NCBI GenBank assembly: GCA_043800975.1
Contig: JAZDMK010000248.1
Location: forward strand, 1 to 21,334
Direction: 5' to 3'
DNA: 21,334 nucleotides
Origin: JAZDMK01 sp043800975
Lineage (GTDB): Bacteria; Bacteroidota; Bacteroidia; Bacteroidales; JAHJDW01
Shown: in pieces, positions 4,635-13,727 of the stretch
Layout: every line of letters begins with the position of its first letter
Position numbering within the stretch: the stretch's first letter is position 1
Translations under genes and position numbers: made by a program
The notes under the pieces: model-generated
Seen by the model: only the letters and a program-made list of their open reading frames with translations
Told to the model about the DNA's origin: nothing
Databases searched by the model: none

Positions 4635-7544
4635 TCAATACCCGAAAATATCTTCCAGCGTGAGGTATTCAATTTTTCCGTACTTCTCCAGCGTTTTAAT
4701 ATCCAGCGCCGATTTTTTTCCAAGCACAAGCGTTGTAAATTTCTTGTCTTTTAAATACTGCAACTGGAATTCCTTCAGTTGGGCAAAGGTCATGGCAGGA
4801 ACTGTTTTGTAAACATCCATTCTGATATCATAGTCCAGTCCCAGCTTACGTGCGTTTTCATAACTGAACAAAACCTGTCCTTTTGTGATGCGTTCGGTGC
4901 GTATTTTTTTGATAACTGCATTTTTTGCAGCCTCAAAATTCTTTGGTGCTTCAGGCATATTGTTGATCAGATCGCTCATTCCCTTCATGGCTTCCGGCAT
5001 TTTATCCACCTGTGTACCTATGTATGAAAAGATGTAATGCGCACGGTCTTTTTTATTCGGTGAAGAAAAATTTGCATAGGCCGTATACGCCAGCGCCTTC
5101 GATTCGCGCAGTTCCTGGAACACGATCGAGCCCATACCACCGCCAAAATATTCATTGAAAATACGAACCATCGGAATTTTATCCTTCATATAATTTTCCG
5201 ATTTCGAAATCATAATCAGATCCACCTGCTTCTTGTCATAGTCGATCACATACACTTTGTTTTCGGTGTTGACAAGTTCCGGGAATTGCTTTTCGGCCGG
5301 ATAATCTTTCAATGTTGCTTCAGCAATGTGATATTTTTCGAGCATTCCAGCCACCTTGCCCTGATCGAGCGATCCGTAGCAAAGCATGTGGTGCTTGTAT
5401 GAGCTCAGGCTTTTAATCGTAGAAACCAGATCTTCCGCCTTTAGTTCGTTCAGTTCCTTTTCCGAATAAATATTCGTAAACGCTGATTTGGGGCCATATT
5501 TACCATAGTTCAGCATCGCACTCCACAAAATAGCATCCTTCGAAAGTTTGTTGTCACCTCGTTGTTTCAGTATGTCGGAAATAAGGTTGGGAAGCGCATC
5601 TGCATTAGGTTTGCAATCGTTCAGAATATTTTCAATCAGCTGAATTCCCTTGTCCATATTTTCGCTCAGGCCCGAAAGACTGATCCAAATTTGTTCGGTA
5701 CTGGCATTCACACCAAAGGTACAACCGGCCTTGTAGAACTCTTCCTTCACCTGCGATGGTGTGAGTTTGGAAGTACCCAGATAACTCAGATACTCCAGCG
5801 AAACACTCAGCATGCGGTTGTTGTTGGTGCCCATATCAAACACATAGTACAAGGCGAAAGTGGGTGATTCTATATTCTGCTTGTAATAAAGCGTGATGTT
5901 GTCTTTTACATTCTGCTGAATAATATCTTTTTTGTAATCCACAAACACAGGTTCAATATCCGATGCTTTGCGTGCAAGAATCATCTTCACGAATTCCGAT
6001 TGCTCGTTGCGATTTACTTCTACCGGCGTGATAGGCGGCTTCTGCATCTTCTTCACATTTTCATCCTTACCGGTGCGTTTGTATACCACCACATAATTGT
6101 TGCTGTAATATTTTTTTGCGAAATCAATCACATCCTGTTTTGTAATCTTCTGCAAACGGTCGATCTCTGTAACTGCCGTTTCCCAAGGGATTTCGTCGGT
6201 GAAAGAACCCAGCATGGTGAAGTTACGGCTTTGGTTGCTTTCGAGTTTTTTAATATCACTCAGTTTAAAATCATTGATAATCGCGGGAATCATCCAGTCG
6301 GGGAATTCCCCTTTTTTCACTTTTTCGATTTCTGCAAGAAGCAATGCCGTTACATCTTCCAGCTTCTGCCCTTCTTTGGGATAACCGTAGAAAATATGTG
6401 CGGAATAATCTTTCATTACGTCCGCATAGCTGCCAGCGTCAAGCACTTTCTGCGCCTGTTTCAGATCGAGGTCGATCAGACCGGCCGTGCTGTTGGCAAG
6501 AACCATATCGGTTATTTTCATCAGATCCACTTCTTTCGATCCAACTCCGGGAAAGCGATAAGCCATCATCATATATTCTGCTTCGGGACCGTATACATTT
6601 CTCACAACGGGAGAAGTAATGGGAGCTTCCACGCCCGGAACAAAAGGCTTTAATTCTTTTGATTTGAATCCGCCAAAATACTGATCCACCAGTGCAATGG
6701 TTTTATCAAAATCAATATCACCGGAAATACAAATAGCCATGTTGTTGGGAACATAACGGCTTTCAAAATAATCGCGCAGCGCCTTGATAGAAGGGTTTTT
6801 CAGATGTTCAACCGTTCCCAGCGTGGTTTGTGTTCCATAGGTGTGCTTCTGGAAAAGTGCGCCGTACAATGCTTCCCACAGTTTATCGTTATCATCATCG
6901 AGGCTCATATTTTTTTCTTCATACACAGCTTCCAGCTCTGTGTGAAAGATTCTGAATACGGGTTTGCGGAAACGTTCCGATTCGATCATCAACCAAGTCT
7001 CCAGCTGGTTTGCAGGAATGTCGTTGATATATACCGTTTGCTCTGAAGATGTAAATGCATTGGTTCCTTTGGCTCCGATTGATGCAAGCATCTTGTCGTA
7101 TTCATTAGCAATCGCCAGCTTTGCGGCAACTCCTGAAAGGCTGTCGATTTTTCGGTACGTGCGCGCCCGCTGAGCCGTGTCGGTTTGCTTTTTATATACT
7201 TCAAACATATCTTCAATCTGCTTCAGAAGAACTTCTTCTTTGGCGTAATCCATACTTCCGTATTTTTCCGTTCCCTTGAACATCATGTGTTCGAGATAAT
7301 GCGAAAGACCTGTGTTGTTGGTAGGGTCGTTTTTACTTCCCGTGCGAACGGCAATCGCGCCATGCATGCGGGGTGCGTCTTTGTATACCGACATGTACAC
7401 CTTGAGTCCGTTGTCCAGCGTATAGATACGCGCTTTCATCGGATCGTTCGGGGCGGTAACAAAAGAATACTTTTTTTGTGCAAATACGCTCGTGCTGAGC
7501 AAAAGCATCATTGCGACGAGAATGATGGAAGATAATTTTTTCAT
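4635..7544 (-). CDS. Exported M16 (insulinase-type) zinc metallopeptidase
   Basis: The protein has 969 residues from the ATG at 7544. An upstream in-frame ATG at 7607 would bury the signal peptide (MKKLSSIILV to VFAQ) behind 21 residues, so it is rejected. The inverted zinc motif HYLEH gives His82, Glu85 and His86. The third zinc ligand should be one of the glutamates at 209-210 (YEEKNM), at the usual distance. The second M16 module contains FGGGMGSIVFQELRESKALAY, the typical substrate-binding and latch segment. Length and two-module layout match full-length periplasmic M16 proteins of Bacteroidota. It probably degrades peptides in the periplasm. It is a single-gene unit with its own terminator; the divergent neighbour at 7678 leaves 133 bases between, in which I see no clear promoter. 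Confidence 0.93.
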   Translation of the reverse strand: MKKLSSIILVAMMLLLSTSVFAQKKYSFVTAPNDPMKARIYTLDNGLKVYMSVYKDAPRMHGAIAVRTGSKNDPTNNTGLSHYLEHMMFKGTEKYGSMDYAKEEVLLKQIEDMFEVYKKQTDTAQRARTYRKIDSLSGVAAKLAIANEYDKMLASIGAKGTNAFTSSEQTVYINDIPANQLETWLMIESERFRKPVFRIFHTELEAVYEEKNMSLDDDNDKLWEALYGALFQKHTYGTQTTLGTVEHLKNPSIKALRDYFESRYVPNNMAICISGDIDFDKTIALVDQYFGGFKSKELKPFVPGVEAPITSPVVRNVYGPEAEYMMMAYRFPGVGSKEVDLMKITDMVLANSTAGLIDLDLKQAQKVLDAGSYADVMKDYSAHIFYGYPKEGQKLEDVTALLLAEIEKVKKGEFPDWMIPAIINDFKLSDIKKLESNQSRNFTMLGSFTDEIPWETAVTEIDRLQKITKQDVIDFAKKYYSNNYVVVYKRTGKDENVKKMQKPPITPVEVNRNEQSEFVKMILARKASDIEPVFVDYKKDIIQQNVKDNITLYYKQNIESPTFALYYVFDMGTNNNRMLSVSLEYLSYLGTSKLTPSQVKEEFYKAGCTFGVNASTEQIWISLSGLSENMDKGIQLIENILNDCKPNADALPNLISDILKQRGDNKLSKDAILWSAMLNYGKYGPKSAFTNIYSEKELNELKAEDLVSTIKSLSSYKHHMLCYGSLDQGKVAGMLEKYHIAEATLKDYPAEKQFPELVNTENKVYVIDYDKKQVDLIMISKSENYMKDKIPMVRIFNEYFGGGMGSIVFQELRESKALAYTAYANFSSPNKKDRAHYIFSYIGTQVDKMPEAMKGMSDLINNMPEAPKNFEAAKNAVIKKIRTERITKGQVLFSYENARKLGLDYDIRMDVYKTVPAMTFAQLKEFQLQYLKDKKFTTLVLGKKSALDIKTLEKYGKIEYLTLEDIFGY

Positions 7545-7677
7545 TGGGATGATTTTGTGTGATGCAATGTTAGGAAAAAGTTTTGAATTTTTTGAAATGA
7601 AAGACAATAAATCATCTTTATCAATCGTTATAATTTCATTAACCGCATTTCAATTGAATAACCTAAATCCTGACGCC

Positions 7678-8514
7678 ATGAAAACAAAAACATTTCCTCC
7701 GCATTGCTGGTTGCTGATTGCATTCCTCTTTACAGCAAATTCCGTTTTCTCAGCCGCTCCCTTATTAACGGCCATTAAAAACAAAAACATCGAAGTGGTC
7801 ATTAAAGGCAACGGGAGTAAAAATGGCAACAGCCATTATGGCAAATGTCTCAATTTTCAAATTCGCAACCTTAGTAGTAAATCCCAAACCATTCAGATGA
7901 ATGCAGGATTAAAGCTTGCAAGCGATGATCCCGGAAAGCAGGACATGATCATCACCGAGAATCAGATTTTCGCAATGGCAGCCAATCAGACAAAAAATTT
8001 TGATGTATGCGGTATGTGCATTGAAAAAAATGATGCCGGCCCTTCAGCGGGTTTGCGTTTTAAAACAAACGGCTATGCACAGTATCCGCTGCTCGATATG
8101 TCGGAATTTATTGCACAGAAAGGCTTCCAGACATCAGCCGGGCAGGCTGCCGTGTGGGTGATCACCGATAAAGCCAGCCCAGAGAATATCGTCAGTGAAA
8201 GTAAAAAAGAAATGAACGAACTGCGCGATTTTGTTTATAGCATTTCCTCAACTCCCGATTTTAATGAATACTGCATTAGTGGTGAATTTGTATGTAATAA
8301 GTTTTGCGGAGAAAAAGTAAATGTGATTGCGTATGATGCAAACAACAAACAAATAAGCGTAATTGCAAACAACATGACGTTGGGTGATAACCAGAACTAT
8401 TATGCATTTAAACTGACCAGCCCCTATATTCGCAGAAACCGGGTTTACAGTGTTCGCATGATCAGAGCAAATGGGGAATACCTGGAATTAACGGCGAATT
8501 CAATGCCTAATTAA
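7678..8514 (+). CDS. Secreted cysteine-containing protein, possible thioester-type domain
   Basis: The product has 278 residues. A signal peptide (hydrophobic core LLIAFLFTA, cleavage near SVFSA) shows export. The ATG at 7678 is chosen because it directly precedes the signal peptide; upstream in-frame starts are part of the antisense of the peptidase gene. The mature protein has cysteines at 57, 111, 114, 199, 206 and 210, beta-rich segments, and the phrase GQAAVWVITD at 155-164. The Gln-x-x-Val-Trp spacing resembles the glutamine motif of thioester and TQXA adhesin domains of Gram-positive bacteria, whose partner is an upstream cysteine (Cys57 would be a candidate). I also recall unnamed Bacteroidota proteins with this overall pattern. 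Function unknown. Confidence 0.75.
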   Translation: MKTKTFPPHCWLLIAFLFTANSVFSAAPLLTAIKNKNIEVVIKGNGSKNGNSHYGKCLNFQIRNLSSKSQTIQMNAGLKLASDDPGKQDMIITENQIFAMAANQTKNFDVCGMCIEKNDAGPSAGLRFKTNGYAQYPLLDMSEFIAQKGFQTSAGQAAVWVITDKASPENIVSESKKEMNELRDFVYSISSTPDFNEYCISGEFVCNKFCGEKVNVIAYDANNKQISVIANNMTLGDNQNYYAFKLTSPYIRRNRVYSVRMIRANGEYLELTANSMPN

Positions 8515-8711
8515 TTGGGAAATTTGAGAATTGGTGAGCTGGTAAATGGGTGTGCTTCTTTCAAAAATGTTCTGCAAACACATATGTGCTCTATGTGCCG
8601 AATTATCTATGTTTCTATGTGTTTAAAAAGATTAACGGAATTTCAGAACACAACTCTACGAATTTACAAAAGATAAATTAGATCTTGAAAAATAATATTG
8701 AATTCTTGAGC
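8515..8711. repeat. Intergenic stretch with short repeated CTATGT phrases
   Basis: Between the convergent genes there is no gene and no clear terminator. At 8585-8628 the phrase CTATGTG, CTATGTT, CTATGTG recurs and runs into GTTTAAAAAG. This is similar to short degenerate intergenic phrases (of the type CTNTGTG...TTAAAAA) that I recall from many Bacteroidota genomes. The status as a dispersed repeat is unverified. Confidence 0.35.
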
Positions 8712-10430
8712 CTAATAATCCAATTCCAGATCCAACGATTGGAACAATTGATTAACGGCCGGGTTTTTCTCAGCCATCGCAATTTGTTTTTCTTTAGCAG
8801 TAAAAGGCTTGGAGCTTTGGGTTGTCGCCTCAAGAACCACTTCGATATTGATAGCTGAATTCTTCAGTTCACTTCTTAAATGATCGATCAGGTCTGATTT
8901 ACGAACATTGAATTCATTGATCTGAATTTTACTGAGAGCAGAAACACGGATCATAAAGTTTTCCTGCAACAGGGGGTTTGAAGAAGTAAGAAAAGTAAAA
9001 AAGCTGGGATTGTCATCTTTAAAACGTACAGAATAATTCACCCAGACAGAATTGAGTTCTTCCTGTGAAAAATCCGTACGAATAGTCTCTTCGGGGGTTT
9101 TGTCCTCCTCTTTGGTTTCGTTTTCAGCAGCGGGTGTTTTTTGTTTTCCGATATCACTCAAGCGCGGAGTCTGAGACTTGACGGGCGCCTGAGGAACCGT
9201 AGGCGTATAAGCCTCTTTCTTTTCCTGAACTGCCGGTGACTTCTGAACGGGAGTCTGAACGGGTTGTTGCGCCTGCGTTTGTGTATTTGTTTGGGTCTGC
9301 TGCTGCACAGCAGGAATCACAGGTGTGGCTTGCGGTTTCAGTACGATGCTGCAAATCTGTATCAGCGTAATTTCGATGAAAAGACGCTTGTTGGGGGCAA
9401 GATTATACTGTGAATCGAAACGTGCAATGATTGAAAGTGCACGGAATATCAGGTCGGCAGGAATTCGTTTTGCCTGTTCAGCATATCGTTCTTTAATATT
9501 CTGACTTACCTCCAGCAGCTGCATGGTGGATGCATCCTGACAAACGAGAAGGTTTCTCAGATGCTGACCAATGCCCGTAACAAAATGATGTCCGTCGAAA
9601 CCGAGATACAGAATTTTATCGAGCATTTGAAGCGCCGGGGCATATTGACCTAATTGAAAATTATCGGCAATGCTGAAATAGTATTCATAATCGAGCACAT
9701 TCAGGTTATCGATAACTTCTTTGTATGTGATGTTTCCGTTAGTAAAGCTGACTACCTGATCGAAGATTGACAATGCATCGCGAAGGGCGCCATCTGCTTT
9801 CTGAGCGATGATATGCAGGCCTTCAGGCTCGGCATTAACATTTTCTTTTTCGGCAATGTACTGAAGATGCTTTGCAATATCTTCCACTGTTATTCTGCGG
9901 AAGTCAAAAATCTGACAGCGCGACAGGATTGTGGGGATAATTTTATGTTTTTCGGTTGTAGCCAGAATAAACTTTGCGTGGGGTGGCGGTTCTTCCAGCG
10001 TTTTCAGGAAAGCATTGAATGCAGCCTGCGACAGCATGTGAACTTCATCGATGATATAAATGCTGTATTTTCCAACTTGTGGCGCAAACCGCACCTGATC
10101 GACAAGTGATCGAATGTCATCCACTGAGTTGTTGGATGCAGCATCGAGCTCATGAATATTGAAAGAAGCGGATTCGTTGAATGAGCGGCATGATTCGCAC
10201 TGATCGCAGGGTTCAACGGCTTCGGTAATATTGTAACAGTTGATTGTTTTAGCAAGGATACGGGCGCAGGTAGTTTTCCCAACCCCGCGTGGCCCGCAAA
10301 ACAGGTATGCCTGAGCGACATAATTGTTTTTAATGGCATTCTTGAGAGTATGGATAACGCTGGGCTGACCGACAACCGTATCAAAGGTTGAGGGTCTGTA
10401 TTTGCGTGCAGAAACAATAAAATTTTCCAT
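8712..10430 (-). CDS. dnaX: DNA polymerase III subunits gamma/tau
   Basis: DnaX is the clamp-loader ATPase of the replicative polymerase. The 572-residue protein shows Walker A GPRGVGKTT (46-54), the four-cysteine zinc module (Cys65, 75, 78, 81), Walker B IIDEVH (126-131), sensor 1 LATTE (156-160), the SRC arginine finger (Arg171) and GALRDALS (214-221). A Gln/Pro/Thr-rich linker at about 365-452 joins a C-terminal tau-like region. The frame reaches a TTG at 10439, but the ATG at 10430 starts the usual MENFIVSARKYRP. A TATCTTTG element lies only 6 bases upstream of the ATG, so the transcript may be leaderless. The divergent gene is porZ, 155 bases away. Confidence 0.96.
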   Translation of the reverse strand: MENFIVSARKYRPSTFDTVVGQPSVIHTLKNAIKNNYVAQAYLFCGPRGVGKTTCARILAKTINCYNITEAVEPCDQCESCRSFNESASFNIHELDAASNNSVDDIRSLVDQVRFAPQVGKYSIYIIDEVHMLSQAAFNAFLKTLEEPPPHAKFILATTEKHKIIPTILSRCQIFDFRRITVEDIAKHLQYIAEKENVNAEPEGLHIIAQKADGALRDALSIFDQVVSFTNGNITYKEVIDNLNVLDYEYYFSIADNFQLGQYAPALQMLDKILYLGFDGHHFVTGIGQHLRNLLVCQDASTMQLLEVSQNIKERYAEQAKRIPADLIFRALSIIARFDSQYNLAPNKRLFIEITLIQICSIVLKPQATPVIPAVQQQTQTNTQTQAQQPVQTPVQKSPAVQEKKEAYTPTVPQAPVKSQTPRLSDIGKQKTPAAENETKEEDKTPEETIRTDFSQEELNSVWVNYSVRFKDDNPSFFTFLTSSNPLLQENFMIRVSALSKIQINEFNVRKSDLIDHLRSELKNSAINIEVVLEATTQSSKPFTAKEKQIAMAEKNPAVNQLFQSLDLELDY

Positions 10431-10436
10431 GGATTG

Positions 10437-10444
10437 CAAAGATA
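10437..10444 (-). promoter_or_regulatory. -7 promoter element of dnaX, almost touching the start codon
   Basis: The minus strand reads TATCTTTG, a perfect TAnnTTTG. A TTG lies 17 bases further upstream at the place expected for the -33 element. The distance from the element to the ATG (10430) is 6 bases, so transcription would begin at or within a base or two of the start codon. Confidence 0.55.
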
Positions 10445-10497
10445 CATTTTTTCACCTCATACAATAAATGCAATGAAATTTCGTTAGAAGAAAAATT

Positions 10498-10505
10498 TAT
10501 CTTTG
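10498..10505 (+). promoter_or_regulatory. -7 promoter element of porZ
   Basis: TATCTTTG matches TAnnTTTG exactly and lies 80 bases before the porZ ATG. Only a weak TTTC/GTT-like -33 is visible. With the element at 10437-10444 it forms a divergent promoter pair. Confidence 0.5.
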
Positions 10506-10585
10506 TATTTAAATCAGGAATAAGATTCAATACAAAGGCAAACACATGAATAGTTTTTGTAAAATTGCATAATTAATTAGAAAAT

Positions 10586-12913
10586 ATGAATTTCGAAAAA
10601 CGCACAATCTGTCTGGTTCTTTTCATGATCTATTCCATTACGTATGGTCAGAATATTGCCATCGGCCAATGGCGGGATCACTTGCCATACAACAATGCAC
10701 AATCTGTTACCAAAGCAGGAAAAATTGTTTATTGTGCTACACCTAACTCAATAATTGTATTCAACACTAGTGATGAAAGTATGAGTAGGCTTACAAAAGT
10801 CAATGGTCTTGCGGACATTGGTATCACAAAAGTAAGGTATAGTGAAGAGACGGGTATTGTGGTTGTGGGATATTCAAATGGAAATCTGGACATGATTGAA
10901 GGTGACCGCATTTCGAACCTTCCGGATATAAAGCGGAAGCAAATGCCTGGCAGCAAATCTATCAACAATATTTTATTCAAAGGAAACTATGCCTATTTAT
11001 CCACTTCATTTGGAATAGTCGTTGTTGACCTTGTCCGCAAAGAAATCAAAGACACCTGGTACATTGGCCCCTTTGGCACTTATCTGGAAGTACTGGATCT
11101 TGCTGTAGACAGTTCCAAATTTTATGCAGCAACTGCTAATGGTTTTTATGAGGCTTCTGTAAATTCCCCTAATCTTGCAGATTATAATTCCTGGAATAAA
11201 AACACATCCATTCCCCATCCTAATGGGATTTACAATACAGTTTGCACTTATAACGGGAAAGTATTCACAAGTCTAAAGGGCCCATCGTTCAATACAGACA
11301 CTATTTTCTATTATACAGGTTCTGAATGGAAATATTTTAATTATCCGAATGCGTATTATGTTCACGAAATTAAAGAGTCAAACAAATTACTTGTTGTAAC
11401 ACTGTATTATAATGTTCAGGTATTTGCACCCTCACTTGAACTATTTGATGTTGTATGGACCTATGGTCCGGGAACCAGTGTGGAATGCAAAGACGGGATT
11501 GTAGATGAAGATTATTACATCTGGGTAGCTGATGTAAACAAAGGTCTTGTCAGGTACAAAGGATATGGGGCTTTATTTCTCAAACCCGGGGGGCCGGATT
11601 TTTCAAATGTAATGTGTATGTCAATTAATAAAGATGACCTATGGATTGTTCCTGGCGGGCATACTGACACCTGGGGTTCCGTTAACAATCAGCAAGGGAT
11701 CGCATATTATGTAGATAACATCTGGGAAACAATCAGCAGAAAGAACACACCACAAATGGATACATTGATGGATTTGATTTCTGTTGTGGTTGACCCTACA
11801 GACCGGTCGCGTGTTTATGCTGCATCCTGGGGGCATGGACTCCTCTATTTTGATGACTGGCAGCTTACCACCGTTTATAACGAACAAAACAGTCCTTTAC
11901 AGAAATTTAATTCTTCAAGTTGGTATTTTGTAGGACTCGGTGGGCTTTGCTTTGATGAAGACAAAACATTGTGGATGACCAACCCTTTTTCAACCAGCCC
12001 TTTGCTTGCAATGAAATCGGATGGAACCTGGCAAACATTTACGCTCAATAATCTGGTTGCATCTACCTTAATCGTCAGTCAGGTTCTGGTTGATAACAGT
12101 AAACAAAAGTGGATACTGATGCCGAGAGATAATAACATTGTCGTTTTTAACGACAACAATACCCTTTCGAATCCATCGGATGATAAAGTTAAAAAACTGA
12201 GTGCTCAGGAAGGCAATGGAAATTTGCCCGGCAATTCTGTTAATTGCATGGCATTGGATCTTGATGGGGAAGTGTGGATTGGAACTGATGCGGGTATTGG
12301 TGTATTTTATACTCCAGAACAGGTATTCAGCGGACAGGATTTTGACGCACAACAAATATTAATTGAACAAGACGGATATGCGCAATATTTACTTGAGTTT
12401 GAAAATATTTCATGTATTGCTATTGATGGTGGCAACCGCAAATGGATTGGGACGATAAATGCAGGCGCATTTTTAATGTCAGATGACGGAACGGAAGAGA
12501 TTCTTCATTTTACTGCTGATAATAGCCCGCTGCCGTCAAATACTATCAATAGTATTGTTATTAATCCTGAAAGCGGAGAAGTTTATTTCGGTACAGGAAA
12601 AGGTATTGTTTCATATAAAGGAACAGCCACTGAAGGTAAAGATGATTTTTCAAGTGTTTATGCTTATCCTAATCCGGTAAGGCCGGAATACACGGGGCTT
12701 ATAGGCATAAAAAATCTTGTAACAAATGCCCATGTTAAAATCACTGACATTAGTGGAAATCTTGTTTATGAATGCTTTGCTGAAGGTGGCCAGGCTGTCT
12801 GGAACGGGAAAAACTACAATGGCGAAAAAGTTCAATCGGGTGTTTACCTTGTTTTCTGTACTACAGCTGATGGCAAGGATCATAAGGTTTCAAAAATTCT
12901 TTTTATGAATTGA
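10586..12913 (+). CDS. porZ: PorZ, beta-propeller component of the type IX secretion system
   Basis: PorZ is a surface protein of the T9SS attachment complex that works with the sortase PorU and binds A-type lipopolysaccharide in Porphyromonas gingivalis. This 775-residue protein is the length of P. gingivalis PorZ. It has a signal peptide (core LVLFMIYSITYG, then QN), the family start IAIGQWRDHLPYN, and then repeated propeller strands such as 'N.I..I..D...WIGT..G' (for example near residues 560-570 and 620-630). A T9SS type A C-terminal domain spans about 689-775 (YAYPNPV, then VKITDISGNLV, then YNGEKVQSGVYLV). The stop is one base before the recO ATG, so the two are cotranscribed. A TAnnTTTG promoter lies upstream. 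Confidence 0.9.
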   Translation: MNFEKRTICLVLFMIYSITYGQNIAIGQWRDHLPYNNAQSVTKAGKIVYCATPNSIIVFNTSDESMSRLTKVNGLADIGITKVRYSEETGIVVVGYSNGNLDMIEGDRISNLPDIKRKQMPGSKSINNILFKGNYAYLSTSFGIVVVDLVRKEIKDTWYIGPFGTYLEVLDLAVDSSKFYAATANGFYEASVNSPNLADYNSWNKNTSIPHPNGIYNTVCTYNGKVFTSLKGPSFNTDTIFYYTGSEWKYFNYPNAYYVHEIKESNKLLVVTLYYNVQVFAPSLELFDVVWTYGPGTSVECKDGIVDEDYYIWVADVNKGLVRYKGYGALFLKPGGPDFSNVMCMSINKDDLWIVPGGHTDTWGSVNNQQGIAYYVDNIWETISRKNTPQMDTLMDLISVVVDPTDRSRVYAASWGHGLLYFDDWQLTTVYNEQNSPLQKFNSSSWYFVGLGGLCFDEDKTLWMTNPFSTSPLLAMKSDGTWQTFTLNNLVASTLIVSQVLVDNSKQKWILMPRDNNIVVFNDNNTLSNPSDDKVKKLSAQEGNGNLPGNSVNCMALDLDGEVWIGTDAGIGVFYTPEQVFSGQDFDAQQILIEQDGYAQYLLEFENISCIAIDGGNRKWIGTINAGAFLMSDDGTEEILHFTADNSPLPSNTINSIVINPESGEVYFGTGKGIVSYKGTATEGKDDFSSVYAYPNPVRPEYTGLIGIKNLVTNAHVKITDISGNLVYECFAEGGQAVWNGKNYNGEKVQSGVYLVFCTTADGKDHKVSKILFMN

Positions 12914-12914
12914 T

Positions 12915-13640
12915 ATGCCCTCAGCCACAAAAGGGATTGTTATCAGCACTTCGCAATACGGCGAAACCAGTATCATTACACGCATTTTCACAGAAGAATT
13001 CGGGTTACATTCTTTTATTGTAAATGGCGTTCGGAAAAAAAACTCCCGAATGAAATCGGCTCTGTTTTCACCTCTGTCGCAACTGGATTTGATTATTTAT
13101 TTTCATGAGAAGAAGAAAATTCACCGGATCCGGGAAGTCAGGCCATTCTTGATTTATCAAAACATACATAACAATCCTTCACAGAATGGCATCCTTCTAT
13201 TTCTGTCTGAAGTTATTTCACGCAGCTTACATGAAGGTCACACAGACAAGGCTTTGTTCAATTACATTGCAGACAGTCTTGAAAAATTTGATCAAACAGA
13301 ATTTGGAATAGTGAATTTTCATCTTGGTTTTTTGTGCGGGTTTGCTCAATTTCTAGGCTTCTGGCCCGAACAAAATTATTCAGAAACCAATTGTTATTTT
13401 TCTATACAAAACGGAACTTTCACTCATAGTTCTGCTATTAATGAATTATGTTTTACAAAAGAAACATCGAAACAATTTGCAAAATTATTAGATGACTGGG
13501 AGAACACATTCTCGTTCACAATTTCTTCTTCTGAACGCAGAGTTTTGCTGGAAGCCATTTTGCGGTACTACGAGTATCACATTCCATCATTCGGCAACGT
13601 TCGTTCTCTTGAAATCCTTCAGGAAATTTTTGCAGCATAA
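12915..13640 (+). CDS. recO: DNA repair protein RecO
   Basis: RecO loads RecA onto SSB-coated DNA with RecR in recombinational repair. The 241-residue product opens with KGIVISTSQYGETSIITRIFTEEFG, the typical first strands of the RecO N-terminal OB fold (about residues 1-80). A helical C-terminal domain follows, with the characteristic NFHLGFLCGFAQFLGFWPE around residues 135-153. It has no complete four-cysteine zinc motif, as in other Bacteroidota RecO proteins. It starts one base after the porZ stop and presumably depends on the porZ promoter. I know of no functional link to secretion; the pairing may just be conserved order. Confidence 0.92.
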   Translation: MPSATKGIVISTSQYGETSIITRIFTEEFGLHSFIVNGVRKKNSRMKSALFSPLSQLDLIIYFHEKKKIHRIREVRPFLIYQNIHNNPSQNGILLFLSEVISRSLHEGHTDKALFNYIADSLEKFDQTEFGIVNFHLGFLCGFAQFLGFWPEQNYSETNCYFSIQNGTFTHSSAINELCFTKETSKQFAKLLDDWENTFSFTISSSERRVLLEAILRYYEYHIPSFGNVRSLEILQEIFAA

Positions 13641-13694
13641 TAAAATCCTTTTGTCGATAACAATATTTTACAGATGGATTGTGGCAAATTTTAT

Positions 13695-13702
13695 TATTTT
13701 TG
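13695..13702 (+). promoter_or_regulatory. -7 promoter element for the GT2 / GT-C operon
   Basis: TATTTTTG matches TAnnTTTG, 25 bases before the TTG start at 13728. No good -33 match is seen at the normal spacing. Confidence 0.4.
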
Positions 13703-13727
13703 TGTTTCAAATTTTCACGCCAGCTGA

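Noticed and set aside
6000..6653. 217-codon plus-strand ORF inside the M16 gene, and other antisense ORFs there (such as 7185-7535)
   Set aside because: They are antisense to a peptidase gene with clear motifs; the translations are Phe/His/Cys-rich shadows.
4635..7607. Longer start of the M16 peptidase at 7607
   Set aside because: It would place 21 extra residues before the signal peptide; the ATG at 7544 is the natural start.
9130..9150. Programmed frameshift in dnaX near an A-rich run to make gamma
   Set aside because: In the real frame the run reads AAA CAA AAA ACA, which is not the X XXY YYZ type of slippery heptamer, and no following stem was found.
10004..10447. 147-codon minus-strand ORF overlapping the start of dnaX
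   Set aside because: It is an out-of-frame shadow of dnaX, whose catalytic motifs are all in the other frame.
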